Positions 1 through 9,331 of a stretch of 64,000 bases of DNA are shown here, in pieces (position 1 is the stretch's first letter; the number at the start of each line of letters is the position of its first letter). Origin of the DNA: Paracoccaceae bacterium (GTDB lineage Bacteria; Pseudomonadota; Alphaproteobacteria; Rhodobacterales; Rhodobacteraceae). The position numbers and the translations under genes were made by a program. The notes below the pieces were generated by a model. The model was not told the DNA's origin and searched no databases. It saw only the letters and a program-made list of their open reading frames with translations. Location of the stretch: assembly GCA_024742405.1 (NCBI GenBank), contig JANSYP010000009.1, positions 54,516 to 118,515 of the forward strand, read 5' to 3'.

Positions 1-23
1 GCGCTGACCCGAAGGTGACTGCA

Positions 24-887
24 ATGAGACGCCAGACCATGAATCGCGACTGGATCGCCACCGCCCGGACCCTGTCCGAGGCGCTCCCCTATCTGCAGCG
101 CTACGAGGGCGCCACCGTGGTCATCAAGCTGGGCGGCCACGCGATGGGCAGCGCGGACGCGATGGACAGCTTCGCCCGGGATATCGTGCTGATGCGCCAT
201 GTCGGCGTGAACCCGGTCATCGTCCATGGCGGCGGCCCGATGATCAACGAAATGCTGGGGCGTCTCGGCGTCAAGTCCGACTTCGTCGGAGGTAAACGCG
301 TGACCGATGCCGCAACGGTGGAAGTGGTTGAAATGGTGCTGTCGGGCGTCGTCAACAAGCGCGTGACGGCCGCGATCAACCGCCAGGGCGGGCGCGCGGT
401 GGGCCTGTCGGGCAAGGATGCCGATCTGATGCACTGCCGTCAGACCGATCCCTCCCTCGGCTTCGTCGGCACACCGGAACGCATGAACACGGATGTGCTG
501 CGCACGCTCTTTGCCGCCGAAATGATCCCGGTGATCGCGCCCCTCGGGGCGGGCGAAGACGGTCAGACCTACAACATCAATGGCGACACGGCCGCCGGCG
601 CCATCGCCGGCGCGCTCAAGGCCCGCCGGTTGTTGCTTCTGACGGATGTGGATGGCGTCAGGGATGCCGCCGGCGAGGTGGTAACCGAACTGACCTCCGG
701 CCGGATCCGCGCCATGACGGCGGAAGGCACCATTGCCGGGGGCATGATCCCCAAGACGGAAACCGCGCTTGCGGCCCTGCGCGAAGGCGTGCGCGCGGTC
801 GTGATCCTCGATGGCCGCGCGCCCAACGCGTGCCTGTTGGAGCTTTTCACCGACCACGGCGCGGGATCGATCATTCGCAGCGCGTGA
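24..887 (+). CDS. argB: Acetylglutamate kinase ArgB
   Basis: Phosphorylates N-acetyl-L-glutamate with ATP, the second step of arginine biosynthesis, in the cytoplasm. The amino-acid-kinase fold is clear: the lysine/glycine phosphate-binding segment KLGGHAMG begins near residue 35, the second glycine loop VHGGGPMI near 67, and the ATP-side segment [15 protein letters not shown] lies in the last third. At 287 residues it has the normal family length. I chose the ATG six bases after a GAAGGTGA-type ribosome site. A second in-frame ATG 15 bases downstream (protein beginning MNRDWIA) and one 9 bases upstream are alternatives. A stop codon of a preceding gene may lie at the very left edge (TGA at 5-7), which would suggest co-transcription. 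Confidence 0.95.
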   Translation: MRRQTMNRDWIATARTLSEALPYLQRYEGATVVIKLGGHAMGSADAMDSFARDIVLMRHVGVNPVIVHGGGPMINEMLGRLGVKSDFVGGKRVTDAATVEVVEMVLSGVVNKRVTAAINRQGGRAVGLSGKDADLMHCRQTDPSLGFVGTPERMNTDVLRTLFAAEMIPVIAPLGAGEDGQTYNINGDTAAGAIAGALKARRLLLLTDVDGVRDAAGEVVTELTSGRIRAMTAEGTIAGGMIPKTETALAALREGVRAVVILDGRAPNACLLELFTDHGAGSIIRSA

Positions 888-1193
888 TACCGGCCTAAAG
901 GGCCGCGCCGCGTGGCACCACAGACAATCGAAGATGTGGCGATGCGGCGACGCCCGCCTGTTTCGAGCCGGACCGGGTTGAACGCTTTCCGAACAAGGCC
1001 TACCTTTGGGCCATCGGAAACGGAGCTTTTATGTCCCGGTAAGGTGGGGAGGCAGCGTGCCTCCCGATGCAAATTCAACCCCTGAAACGCGCGCCAAACC
1101 CGTTTGGCGGCTCTGTTGAATTGCGATCTCAGACATCACTGACCCTTTGAGCCCGAGCTCTGCTCGTGGCTGAGACATGAGAGTTTCCCCACA
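888..1193. other. Structured intergenic region, argB to rsgA
   Basis: About 300 bases without a convincing coding frame. It contains several strong hairpins in its second half: GGGAGGCA/TGCCTCCC (1047-1065), an AATTCAAC/GTTGAATT pair (1072-1079 with 1115-1122) enclosing a CGCCAAAC/GTTTGGCG stem, and CGAGC/GCTCG (1154-1166). None is followed by a T tract. It could be the 5' leader of rsgA or an unannotated small RNA. The sequence alone cannot decide. Confidence 0.4.
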
Positions 1194-2291
1194 ATGACAC
1201 GGGACTATTCCGAATTCCTTCCGCCCAGCACGATGGGCAAAAAACCGCAGCGTCCATCGCCGCTGGAAACACTGGGCTGGCAGCCCTTTTTCGCACAACA
1301 GACGAGCCTTGAGGAGCTGGCAGCGACGCCTCCCGCCCGCGTGGTCGAAGTGCATCGCAATGCGCTCCATGTAATCGGCGACGGCATCGACGAGACCCTC
1401 CCGCCCCGACCGGACGCGACGGTTGGCGACTGGGTGCTGCTGGAGCGCGCGCATCCAAACGCAAGCCGGGTTCTTGAGCGCAAGAGCCTCCTCAAACGCC
1501 GCGCACCGGGAACGGATCGACAGGTTCAGCTGATCGCGGCGAATATCGACACGGCCTTCATCGTGTCGTCCTGCAATCAGGATTTCAATCTTGCTCGTCT
1601 GGAGCGCTACGTCGCTCTGGCGTTCGACGCGGAGATCACGCCGGTGATCGTTCTGACAAAGGCCGACCTGGCCGTGGCGCCTCAGGGCTATGTCGATGCG
1701 GCGCGCGCGATTTCGGACTGGGTCGATGTCGTTTTGCTCGATGCGCGCGGAGACCAGCCCCGGAACAAGCTGGTGGACTGGTGCAAACCAGGCAAGACCG
1801 TTGCCTTTCTGGGATCCTCCGGGGTGGGGAAATCGACACTGACCAACGCCCTGGCCGAAACACATGCCATCGCGACGCAAGCCATCCGCGAGGACGATGC
1901 CAAGGGCCGCCACACGACGACGCGGCGGGAGTTGCACCTTGTTCCCGGAGGGTGCCTCGTCCTCGACACACCCGGGATGCGGGAGCTGCAGCTCACCGAT
2001 GCGGCGTCAGGCATCGACGACGTCTTCACGGATCTTGCCGACCTCGCGACCCGGTGCCGGTTCAGCAATTGCCGGCACAGGACGGAACCCGGATGCGCTG
2101 TCCTCGGGGCGGTCGAAAACGGCGAGGTCGACGTGGCGCGGCTTTCCCGGTGGCGCAAACTCGTGGCGGAGGAGGCTTTCAACTCGGCCAGCCTGGCGGA
2201 GCGCAAGACAAAGGACAAGGCGTTCGGCAAAATGGTGCGCGAGGTCAAAAGACACTCCAAGCGAAAGGACTGGTCCCGGGATCAGGGATGA
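1194..2291 (+). CDS. rsgA: Ribosome small-subunit-dependent GTPase A (RsgA)
   Basis: Assembly GTPase acting late in 30S ribosome maturation. The motif order is circularly permuted, as is diagnostic for this family: G4 TKAD (155-158) comes before the P-loop GSSGVGKST (207-215) and G3 DTPG (258-261). The C-terminal zinc site is present as C288, C293, H295 and C301. An N-terminal OB-like segment occupies about residues 45-110. At 365 residues it is of usual length, with a basic C-terminal tail (KRHSKRKDW) that may contact rRNA. It stands alone between argB and a cytochrome gene. Confidence 0.95.
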   Translation: MTRDYSEFLPPSTMGKKPQRPSPLETLGWQPFFAQQTSLEELAATPPARVVEVHRNALHVIGDGIDETLPPRPDATVGDWVLLERAHPNASRVLERKSLLKRRAPGTDRQVQLIAANIDTAFIVSSCNQDFNLARLERYVALAFDAEITPVIVLTKADLAVAPQGYVDAARAISDWVDVVLLDARGDQPRNKLVDWCKPGKTVAFLGSSGVGKSTLTNALAETHAIATQAIREDDAKGRHTTTRRELHLVPGGCLVLDTPGMRELQLTDAASGIDDVFTDLADLATRCRFSNCRHRTEPGCAVLGAVENGEVDVARLSRWRKLVAEEAFNSASLAERKTKDKAFGKMVREVKRHSKRKDWSRDQG

Positions 2292-2490
2292 CGTTCCGAC
2301 GCCGTGGCGTTCGGGAGCCCAATCTGCCGGCCGCGCCCTTCGCGCTGCGTTGCCGGTGGTCAGCCCGGCGGAACGCATTATAGTCCGTCTTCAATCCAGG
2401 GGCCTTGCGATCGGGCGCCGCGCACCAGACCCGCGCGCTGCCCGACGCCCCCCGGAAGAAAAGACGTGCGGTCTGGCGGGGAGGCTACCA

Positions 2491-2808
2491 ATGAAATCAT
2501 CGATGCTTGTCATCATCGGCGCGGCACTGGCACTGAGCGCGGCGCAAGCGCACGGCGCGGAACCGGCGGACGGAGAGGAAATCTACGCATCCGTCTGCAG
2601 GAACTGCCACGGACCGACAGGTAAAGGCATGGCGAGCTTCCCGTCCCTTTCGGGGAATGACGCGGACTATATCGGAACCCGTCTCACACAGTATCGGGCC
2701 GGGGAAACGGTGGGTCCCAACACGCCGCTGATGTCGCCCATGGCAGTCGATCTGTCCGACGAGGATATCGCAAATCTGGCCGCCTACATCTCGACGGAAT
2801 TCCAGTAA
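2491..2808 (+). CDS. Small c-type cytochrome (class I, c553/c5-like)
   Basis: Predicted periplasmic electron carrier of 105 residues. Residues 1 to about 22 form a signal peptide (hydrophobic core, AHGA cleavage region). The single haem site CRNCH is at residues 36-40, and a methionine in TPLMSPMA is the likely sixth haem ligand. The ATG (ten bases after a GGGGAGG ribosome site) was chosen because it starts the signal peptide exactly; the reading frame remains open far upstream, but there it is a shadow of rsgA. The next gene, about 190 bases downstream on the same strand, is a predicted periplasmic sugar dehydrogenase, so this cytochrome may accept its electrons (inference from position). 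Confidence 0.9.
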   Translation: MKSSMLVIIGAALALSAAQAHGAEPADGEEIYASVCRNCHGPTGKGMASFPSLSGNDADYIGTRLTQYRAGETVGPNTPLMSPMAVDLSDEDIANLAAYISTEFQ

Positions 2809-3002
2809 CACGAAAATGGCGCCCGCTGGGGTCCCGGCAAACGGGCCGCGCGCCCGCGCGACATCGCAATTGGAAAGAAACCGGGAAAGGATGACGCCGC
2901 TAGATCGTGATTTACATACACAGCGGAGACAGTAGTCTCGCACTACAACAAATGCGCCCGGTCAACGGGCCAGCAAAAACAATGTTCTAAGGGAGGAACA
3001 CC

Positions 3003-4280
3003 ATGTCTCAACATGTATCTGTACTGTCTGCCTGTGCGCTCGTCGCATCAGCCGTGACCTTTGGGATGACGTCCGCGGCGCACGCCGCCAACACGACCAG
3101 CCTGACCCATACAGCGGTTCTGTCGGGCCTCGACAACCCCTGGGACATGGCGTTCCTGCCCGACGGCACGATGTTCTACACCGAGAAGTGCCGCGGTCTG
3201 TCGGTGCGCATGCCCGACGGCACGGTTCACGCCCTGCTCGGCATGAAAGGCACCGACGACGATTTCGCCAGCACCGCCGAGGATCTGTTCTGCGAAGGCC
3301 AAGCGGGCATGATGGGCGTCGCCGTGGATCCGGATTTCGAGCAGAATCGGCAGATCTTCGTCTACTCGACCTCGGACATGACCGCGCCCGGCACGAACCG
3401 TCTGATGCGCATGACCGTGGGTGATGACTTTACCAGCGTCGCGGACCGTACCGATATCGTCGATGACGTACAGTACAAGCCCAAGGCCACCGACCATCCC
3501 TTCGGCGGTCCCGGTGCCCACAATGGCGGGCGCGTTCGGTTTGGCCCGGACGGCTATATCTACCTGACCACCGGCGACACCCATAACGGCGAGGTGCCGC
3601 AATCGCCGACGCTGATCGGCAGCAAGGTGCTGCGCATCGACCGCGACGGCAACGCGGCGGCCGAGAACACGCCGCCGGAGGGGTTCGATCCGCGGACCTA
3701 CACCTATGGCCACCGCAATGTGCAGGGCATCGCCTTCCACCCGACGACGAACACACCGATCGTCGCCGAACACGGACCCTGGCATTCCGATGAGATCACG
3801 GTGCTGGTCAATGGCGGCAATGCCGGGTGGGACCCGCGTCCGAACATGGCAGGCCGCGGCGATTGTCCCGACAATTACTGCGGCTACATGCCGAACCAGA
3901 TGGAGGGGATGAACCGCTTCGAACGCGCGGCCTTCATGCCGATGACGGATTTCGACACCTATCCCGACGCGATGCCTCCGCTCTGGGACAACAACGGCTG
4001 GTCCCAGGGCACCTCCTCGGCGGCGTTCCTGACCGGCGAGGCCTGGGGCGACTGGGAGAACGCCATGGTCGTGGGGATCATGGGGATCGGGTTCGGCGGC
4101 ACGCCGATCGGTCAGCGGATCGACGTGATCCAACTGTCCGAGGACGGCACCGAGCTCGTCGACGTGACCGAGATGACCCTGCCCATGGAAGCCGGGCGCT
4201 TCCGCTCGCTGGTTCTGGGACCGGACGGCGCGCTTTATGCCTCCGTGGACGAAGGTGAGATCCACAAGCTCGCGCCGTAG
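3003..4280 (+). CDS. PQQ-dependent sugar dehydrogenase (glucose/sorbosone dehydrogenase family)
   Basis: Predicted periplasmic beta-propeller oxidoreductase of 425 residues. An N-terminal signal peptide ends near AHAA (about residue 28). Family landmarks follow: LDNPWDMAFLPDGTMF, the HNGGRVRFGPDGYIYLTTGD segment carrying the candidate catalytic histidine and calcium/PQQ loop, then GHRNVQGIAFHP and AEHGPWHSDE. A strong GGGAGG ribosome site precedes the ATG. The substrate cannot be read from the sequence; members oxidise various aldoses or have unknown substrates. The upstream cytochrome c and the terminator directly downstream suggest a short transcription unit. Confidence 0.88.
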   Translation: MSQHVSVLSACALVASAVTFGMTSAAHAANTTSLTHTAVLSGLDNPWDMAFLPDGTMFYTEKCRGLSVRMPDGTVHALLGMKGTDDDFASTAEDLFCEGQAGMMGVAVDPDFEQNRQIFVYSTSDMTAPGTNRLMRMTVGDDFTSVADRTDIVDDVQYKPKATDHPFGGPGAHNGGRVRFGPDGYIYLTTGDTHNGEVPQSPTLIGSKVLRIDRDGNAAAENTPPEGFDPRTYTYGHRNVQGIAFHPTTNTPIVAEHGPWHSDEITVLVNGGNAGWDPRPNMAGRGDCPDNYCGYMPNQMEGMNRFERAAFMPMTDFDTYPDAMPPLWDNNGWSQGTSSAAFLTGEAWGDWENAMVVGIMGIGFGGTPIGQRIDVIQLSEDGTELVDVTEMTLPMEAGRFRSLVLGPDGALYASVDEGEIHKLAP

Positions 4281-4292
4281 AACTGAGCCAAT

Positions 4293-4325
4293 AAGGCTGC
4301 GCCGCCTCAGGGTGGCGCAGCCTTT
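4293..4325 (+). terminator. Intrinsic terminator after the sugar dehydrogenase
   Basis: Perfect 11-bp inverted repeat AAGGCTGCGCC / GGCGCAGCCTT with a 10-base loop, 12 bases after the stop codon. The T-run is short. The stem is symmetrical, so it may also stop transcription of the convergent acyl-CoA synthetase gene. Confidence 0.75.
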
Positions 4326-4366
4326 ACACGCGTTGTTTCCCCGTTCTTCCTCTTAAGCCTTGCGCC

Positions 4367-6268
4367 TCAGTCGGCGTCCTGCCAGCGCCAGGGCCGGGTA
4401 TAGGTTCCGAGCGTGTGAGCCAGTGCATCCTCATCGACATCGCCACTGCTCGCCAGCACAGCCGTCAGCCCGAGCTTCTTGTCCTCGACAACCTCAGTGA
4501 CCGTAACCGGCAGGCCCGCGCGCGAGAGCGCGTCATTATACACCCGCGCAATGGCCAGACGGCGCAGATCGGGCTTGAAGACTTTGCCGACGGCCGTTTT
4601 CGGCAGCACGTCGATGATCTCCAGATGCTTGGGGATGGCGGCCCGTTCGTGGATGCGGGTGCTCGCAAACTCCATGAGATCCCGCTGCGAGACATCGCCG
4701 CCTTCGACCAGCTCCACATAGACGCAAGGCAGCTCTCCGGCCTTTTCGTCAGGCTGGCCGATGGCCGCGACCATCGCCACGGCCTCGTGACCCATCAGCG
4801 CCTCTTCGATCTCGGCGGGATCGATATTGTGGCCGCCGCGGATGATGAGATCCTTCTTGCGCCCGGTAATCCAGAGATAGCCGTCCTCGTCGAGCCGTCC
4901 CAGGTCGCCCGTACGCAAATAGATCCGGTCGGCAAAGAGCCCGAGATTCTTGCCTTCCTCGGTATAGGTCGAGCCCTCATAGACGCCGGGGTTGGCGATG
5001 CAGATCTCGCCGACCTCATCGGGCTGGCACTCATGGTTGACGGAGCCGTCATCCTCGCAATGCAGGATGCGCACATCGGTGTAGGGCAGCGGGATGCCCA
5101 CGGAGCCCACCTTCTTCACTCCCTCGATCGGATTGCATGAGACCAGACAGGTGGCCTCGGTCAGTCCGTAGCCTTCGGTGAGCTGCACGCCGGTCGCGTC
5201 CTGGAACCGGTTGTAGAGCTCCACAGGCAGCGGCGCGGAGCCGGAGATCCCGACCTTGAGCGTGGAGACATCGGCGTTCACGGGGCGCTGCATCAGGGCC
5301 GACAGCGCCGTCGGCACCGTGATGAGGAAGGTCACGCCCCAGCGTTCGATCAGTTTCCAGAAATTGTCGAACACACCCTCGCCACGGTAGCCTGCGGGCG
5401 TTGGAAAGACCACATGGGCGCCTGCCTGGATCGCCGACATCAGGATCGGATAGCAGGCGAACACATGGAACATCGGCAGCGGGCAGATCAGCACGTCCTC
5501 TTCGGTGAAGATCAGCCTCTGGCCGAGCCAGCCGTTGTAGATCATGCCAGACTGCTTGTGCTGGGCGACCTTGGGCGTGCCGGTGGTGCCGCCGGTATGG
5601 AAAAAGGCGGCAACCCGGTCGCCTTCGGGTTCGGCAAAGCTCAGGGCATCCCCGGGCTGCCTGTCGAGTTCCGCGTTCAGGTCCAGTACCTTGGCATGGT
5701 GCTGGACAGTCACCTTCGGCCGGACCAGCGGCACGATCCAGGATTTCGGCGGCGCGAGGTAGCGCAGCAGGTCAACCTCGAGCACCGTCTTGACAGACGG
5801 CGCGAAGCGCACCGCCTCGGCCGCCTTTTGAGCAACGTCTGTCTTGGGAAAGGACTTGAGCGTAACCAGCACCTTGGCCTTGGTCTCGTTCAGGATGCCG
5901 GCGATCTGCTCCACATCGAGCAGCGGGTTGATCGGATTGACGATCCCAGCGGTCATCCCGCCCAGCAGAACCACCGCGGTCTCGTTGCAGTTTGGCATCA
6001 GGAAGGCCACCACATCACCTTCTTCAATCCCGAGGCTCCGAAACAGGTTCGCCGCCTGGGTCGCGCGGGCATGGACCTGCGCCCAGCTGAGCGTCTCGGC
6101 CTTGGACTTCGGGTCTGACAGGATCTGAAAGCTGATGGCGGGACGCGTGCCGTGGGCGTCGGAAACCGCCGCAAGCGCCTGATAGACTGTCGGCGGAAGC
6201 GGGCGCGCCGGCCACGGCATTTCGGCCTCGACAGTGTTACGCGCCTCCATCGACGTGAATGCGGTCAT
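4367..6268 (-). CDS. Acyl-CoA synthetase (AMP-dependent ligase, ANL superfamily)
   Basis: Activates a carboxylic acid to its acyl-CoA through an acyl-adenylate. Visible motifs: P-loop-like TGGTTGTPK near the middle, YGLTEAT, the adenylate-binding YLRTGDLGRLDEDGYLWI, the hinge GRKKDLIIRGGHNIDPAEIEE, and a C-terminal KTAVGKVFKP with the catalytic lysine. At 633 residues it is long for the family because of an extended N-terminal half. The start is the ATG giving MTAFTSMEAR; a longer in-frame reading of 14 residues exists but has a poorer ribosome site. The chain-length or aromatic substrate is not determinable here. The gene is monocistronic. Confidence 0.88.
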   Translation of the reverse strand: MTAFTSMEARNTVEAEMPWPARPLPPTVYQALAAVSDAHGTRPAISFQILSDPKSKAETLSWAQVHARATQAANLFRSLGIEEGDVVAFLMPNCNETAVVLLGGMTAGIVNPINPLLDVEQIAGILNETKAKVLVTLKSFPKTDVAQKAAEAVRFAPSVKTVLEVDLLRYLAPPKSWIVPLVRPKVTVQHHAKVLDLNAELDRQPGDALSFAEPEGDRVAAFFHTGGTTGTPKVAQHKQSGMIYNGWLGQRLIFTEEDVLICPLPMFHVFACYPILMSAIQAGAHVVFPTPAGYRGEGVFDNFWKLIERWGVTFLITVPTALSALMQRPVNADVSTLKVGISGSAPLPVELYNRFQDATGVQLTEGYGLTEATCLVSCNPIEGVKKVGSVGIPLPYTDVRILHCEDDGSVNHECQPDEVGEICIANPGVYEGSTYTEEGKNLGLFADRIYLRTGDLGRLDEDGYLWITGRKKDLIIRGGHNIDPAEIEEALMGHEAVAMVAAIGQPDEKAGELPCVYVELVEGGDVSQRDLMEFASTRIHERAAIPKHLEIIDVLPKTAVGKVFKPDLRRLAIARVYNDALSRAGLPVTVTEVVEDKKLGLTAVLASSGDVDEDALAHTLGTYTRPWRWQDAD

Positions 6269-6655
6269 GATGTGCCTCCCTTGTGGCCCCTTGAGGGCAT
6301 TGGAGCCCAAATGGCCATCGCACCCCTCCGCGGCAAGCGCGACGCTGCGCCATTTCGCGCGCCTCTTCTCAGAGACGGTACGTCAGGACCATGCGCAATT
6401 GCAAAACCGCGCGCGCCCGGATCCGGATCGGTGCCGGCCGCGCAAGACCGACGTCCTGGGATTTGCCAGTCGCGCATGCCGCGATGCCGAAAGCGGTGGC
6501 GACGGCAGTGTCCGTTCGCATCCCATCGAGGACCCGTTTTCGGGCGCTCCGCGGTGTGGATTCTGATGCAAAGGCCACGGCACAGCACCCGTTTCCTGCC
6601 AATGGTTGCAAAAAAGGGGATCACGGCGCTAAACCGGATATGTCGGAGGTGTTCT
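6269..6655. other. Divergent intergenic region, acyl-CoA synthetase / I78 lipoprotein
   Basis: About 390 bases between divergently transcribed genes, presumably carrying both promoters. I see no RNA gene, repeat or clear operator. It contains a GGAGG ribosome site just before the rightward gene. Confidence 0.5.
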
Positions 6656-6976
6656 ATGCGTCTATTTTCTGTGTCTTTAGCTGGTCTTGCGATCATTTTG
6701 TCATCCTGCGCGCCGCCGCCGCCCGGTCAGGTCGGGCTCGAACCGGCGAACGCCCAGAGTGTTTCCGCAGTTGCGGAGGTCGCTGACGGGTCTTGCAATG
6801 CCGAGATTTACAAGAACCTGATCGGTGAGCCCATTTCGGTCGTGAACTCGCTGAACCCAGGTGTACGGGTACGGGTCCTTGCCGCCGATTCGTTCGTGAC
6901 CCGGGATTACAATCCCAACCGGCTGACCTTCACCACGACACGGCAGGACACCGTAGGCCGCGTTTTCTGCGGCTAA
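6656..6976 (+). CDS. Small lipoprotein of the peptidase-inhibitor I78 type
   Basis: 106 residues. The N-terminus is a lipoprotein signal with lipobox LSSC, so C18 would be lipidated after cleavage. The mature part is short: a cysteine in DGSCNAEIYKNLIGE, a basic/aromatic middle (VRVRVLAADSFVTRDYNPNR) and a terminal RVFCG. This matches the I78 elastase-inhibitor pattern of two cysteines, a TxDyrxxRL-like segment and a C-terminal CG. The role would be inhibition of a serine protease in the envelope, by family analogy only. The ATG follows TCGGAGGTGTTCT; the frame is open further upstream without a good start. Confidence 0.75.
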   Translation: MRLFSVSLAGLAIILSSCAPPPPGQVGLEPANAQSVSAVAEVADGSCNAEIYKNLIGEPISVVNSLNPGVRVRVLAADSFVTRDYNPNRLTFTTTRQDTVGRVFCG

Positions 6977-7304
6977 GCAACTGCATTTAATATAAAAAAT
7001 ATGAGTGATGCCTTGCGCTGCGAAGTAGCGCACCGTGTCCACCTATGGTCGCGCAAGCAGAGCGACGCGGCCCCGCCGCAATGGCCAGACGTCTGCGAGA
7101 TCAGCCGCCTCAGCTGCTGATGCGTGTGCGAATGGCCCTGCGCTGAAAGGGCGGCATGGCCCGCATAACAGGAGGCGGGCCGGAGCGACGCCTCGGCCAG
7201 GGCGGCGGGATCACCAAAGACGGCGGCGGCGACGGGCGACTCGACTCTCCGGTTCAGAAATCTGTAGTCTGGAACATAACCGGAACATTGTGAGTCGCCG
7301 CGCG
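6977..7304. other. Intergenic region carrying the imuB SOS promoter
   Basis: About 330 bases with no supported gene on either strand. Its right end carries the LexA box described separately. No ImuA-like coding sequence is recognisable here, although imuA usually precedes imuB in this lineage. Confidence 0.5.
7272..7286 (+). promoter_or_regulatory. LexA (SOS) box upstream of imuB
   Basis: The sequence reads GAAC ATAACCG GAAC, an exact match to the alphaproteobacterial LexA operator GAAC-N7-GAAC. It ends 18 bases before the chosen imuB ATG, as expected for a repressed SOS promoter. Confidence 0.85.
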
Positions 7305-8942
7305 ATGCCCAATCGCCGTATTCTGTCGCTCTGGTTTCCGCGTCTGGGAGCCGAACGCCTGCTGCGCCGGGACGGTCTGGGCCCGGACACACCCCTTGCC
7401 GTGGTGCAGGAGGTGTCGAACGCGCAACTGCTCTGCAGTCTCAGCCACGGGGCCGAAGCCGCCGGGCTCCGCCCGGGCCAGCCGTTGCGCGACGCTCGCG
7501 CGGTGTGCCCCGACCTGCTGACCCGCCCCCACGACCCCCAGGGCAGCGCGGCCATGCTGGCCGCCCTGCGCCGCTGGGCGGGGCGCTATTCACCCTGGGT
7601 GGCCGAAGAGGCGCCGGAGGCCCTGACCGTCGATCTGACCGGCTGCGCCCATCTCTTTGGCGGCGAGGCGGCGCTGCTGGAACAGGTGACACAGGATTGC
7701 GGCGATCTGGGGCTGAGCGTGCGCGCGGGCATTGCCGACACGCTCGGGGCCGCCTGGGCGCTCGCGCGCTATACCGGGCGCAGCGCGCAGGGCCCTCGCA
7801 GCGGCGACGCCATCGACCAGGAGGCCCGTGCCACCAGGTCCCGCGCCGCCAAACGTCCGGGGCGTGCGCCACCGCCGCAGGGAAGCCAGCCGGGTCCGGC
7901 CGGCCGCATCGCCCCGGTCGGGCAGACTCGGCAGACATTGGCGCCGCTGCCCGTGGCGGCGCTGCGGCTGAGCGCCGAGGATGCTGCTGGGCTGGCCAAG
8001 CTCGGGGTGCGCCAGATCGGCGATCTGGCCGGACTGCCCCGCGCCGCACTGGCCCGCCGGTTCGGACGGTCGGTGGTCCGGCGGCTCGATCAGGCGGTCG
8101 GGCTGGAACCGGAGCCGGTGTCGCCCGCCAAACCGCCGCCGCGCTTTGCCCTGCGCCTGACCCTGCCCGACCCGATCGGCCTGCAGGAGGACGTCGCTGC
8201 CGGGATCGACCGGCTGTTGCCGCCGCTCTGCGCCCGGCTGGAGCGCGCGCGCCTGGGGGCGCGGCAGGTCCGGCTGCAGGCGATGCGGTGCGATCACCGG
8301 ATCGAGACCGCCGAGGTCAGCCTGACCCGGCCAAGCGCCGATCCCGACCGCATCCGCCCGCTGCTGATGCTGACGCTCGACAAGCTCGACGCCGGTCCGG
8401 GCATCGACGCGCTGCGGCTGGAGGTGGTGCGCACCGAGCCCGTGCATGCCCGCCAGCACAAGGGTCATTTCGATGCGGCAGCCCAGGCCGGAAGCAACGC
8501 GGGCAGCGCGCTCGACGATCTGACCGGGCGGCTGGGGGCACGGATTGGCAGCGAACGGATCACCCGGCTGCACCCGGCCGAGAGCCATATCCCCGAAAAG
8601 ACCGCCCAGCTTCTGGCCGCCGCCTGGTCGGAACCCGCATCCGGCTGGCCGGCCCCGGCGGCGCCGCGTCCGCTGCTGCTCTGGCCGCCGGAACCCGTCA
8701 GTTGTGCTGATCCGCCAGGACGGCCGACGCAGTTCCGCTGGCGCCGGCAGGAGCTGAACTGTGCGGCGGTCCGCGGACCGGAGCGGATCGCACCGGAATG
8801 GTGGCTTGACGATCCAGCCTGGCGCAGCGGCACGCGGGATTACTGGGATGTGACGACGGAGAGCGGGATGCGGCTGTGGCTTTTCTATGCCCATGGCCAC
8901 GAGATGCCGGGCGGCTGGTTCTGTCAGGGACTCTTTGCCTGA
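7305..8942 (+). CDS. imuB: ImuB, Y-family polymerase-like mutagenesis protein
   Basis: 545 residues, related to DinB/UmuC but of the catalytically inactive ImuB type. The first strand reads ILSLWFPRLGAERLL where active Y-family polymerases carry the metal-binding DxDaFya, so the first catalytic aspartate is absent. A helix-hairpin-helix region (DAAGLAKLGVRQIGDLAGLP) and the little-finger domain follow. By family, ImuB is an adaptor binding the sliding clamp and helping DnaE2 in SOS mutagenesis. Its usual partners imuA and dnaE2 are not adjacent. A GTG 15 bases upstream, just beyond the LexA box, is an alternative start. A proline/arginine-rich linker near residues 155-205 is low-complexity. 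Confidence 0.88.
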   Translation: MPNRRILSLWFPRLGAERLLRRDGLGPDTPLAVVQEVSNAQLLCSLSHGAEAAGLRPGQPLRDARAVCPDLLTRPHDPQGSAAMLAALRRWAGRYSPWVAEEAPEALTVDLTGCAHLFGGEAALLEQVTQDCGDLGLSVRAGIADTLGAAWALARYTGRSAQGPRSGDAIDQEARATRSRAAKRPGRAPPPQGSQPGPAGRIAPVGQTRQTLAPLPVAALRLSAEDAAGLAKLGVRQIGDLAGLPRAALARRFGRSVVRRLDQAVGLEPEPVSPAKPPPRFALRLTLPDPIGLQEDVAAGIDRLLPPLCARLERARLGARQVRLQAMRCDHRIETAEVSLTRPSADPDRIRPLLMLTLDKLDAGPGIDALRLEVVRTEPVHARQHKGHFDAAAQAGSNAGSALDDLTGRLGARIGSERITRLHPAESHIPEKTAQLLAAAWSEPASGWPAPAAPRPLLLWPPEPVSCADPPGRPTQFRWRRQELNCAAVRGPERIAPEWWLDDPAWRSGTRDYWDVTTESGMRLWLFYAHGHEMPGGWFCQGLFA

Positions 8943-9331
8943 CTGAGGGCCTGAAAGCGTCCCGGCGCAGCCGGTGTGGGGGCTATAAATGGCTGCGCCG
9001 GGGCGATAGCAACGTTGCTATGGGAACAATATCCTCCCCGGATCGGGCGATGTTGCGACCGCAGCATGGTCATTCATGGGAAAACTGCCGGCGAAAATGG
9101 GGCAATCCGCCGGCAATGTGTCGAAACCGCGACGACGAAGCCGCCGTAACGGTCAAAGGCACAATAAACACCCCGGCGAAGGACCGCACATCCCCCGCTC
9201 TCCGGGTGCCCCGGCTGGCGCACCCGAAACACGGGGCTACGGGCGACCAAAGCGCAGGTCGTGTAGCGAGAATTCCGCCGCAAGGGGCCGCCACGCTTGA
9301 TTTGCCGTCGTCGGCGCCTCAGTGTTGTTCC
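8943..9331. other. Intergenic region after imuB
   Basis: About 390 bases without a supported gene. It begins with the hairpin listed at 8961-9002. No part of dnaE2 is visible. Confidence 0.5.
8961..9002 (+). terminator. Candidate terminator hairpin after imuB
   Basis: Perfect 12-bp inverted repeat CCCGGCGCAGCC / GGCTGCGCCGGG with an 18-base loop, 18 bases after the imuB stop. There is no T tract, so it may act with Rho or only stabilise the 3' end. Confidence 0.5.

Noticed and set aside
3048..4265. 405-codon open frame on the minus strand opposite the sugar dehydrogenase
   Set aside because: Histidine- and arginine-rich shadow with no motif; the plus-strand gene has a signal peptide, family motifs and a ribosome site.
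7035..7304. Possible imuA or N-terminal extension of imuB
   Set aside because: The frame is arginine-rich without RecA-like motifs, and the LexA box lies inside it, so it is promoter DNA.
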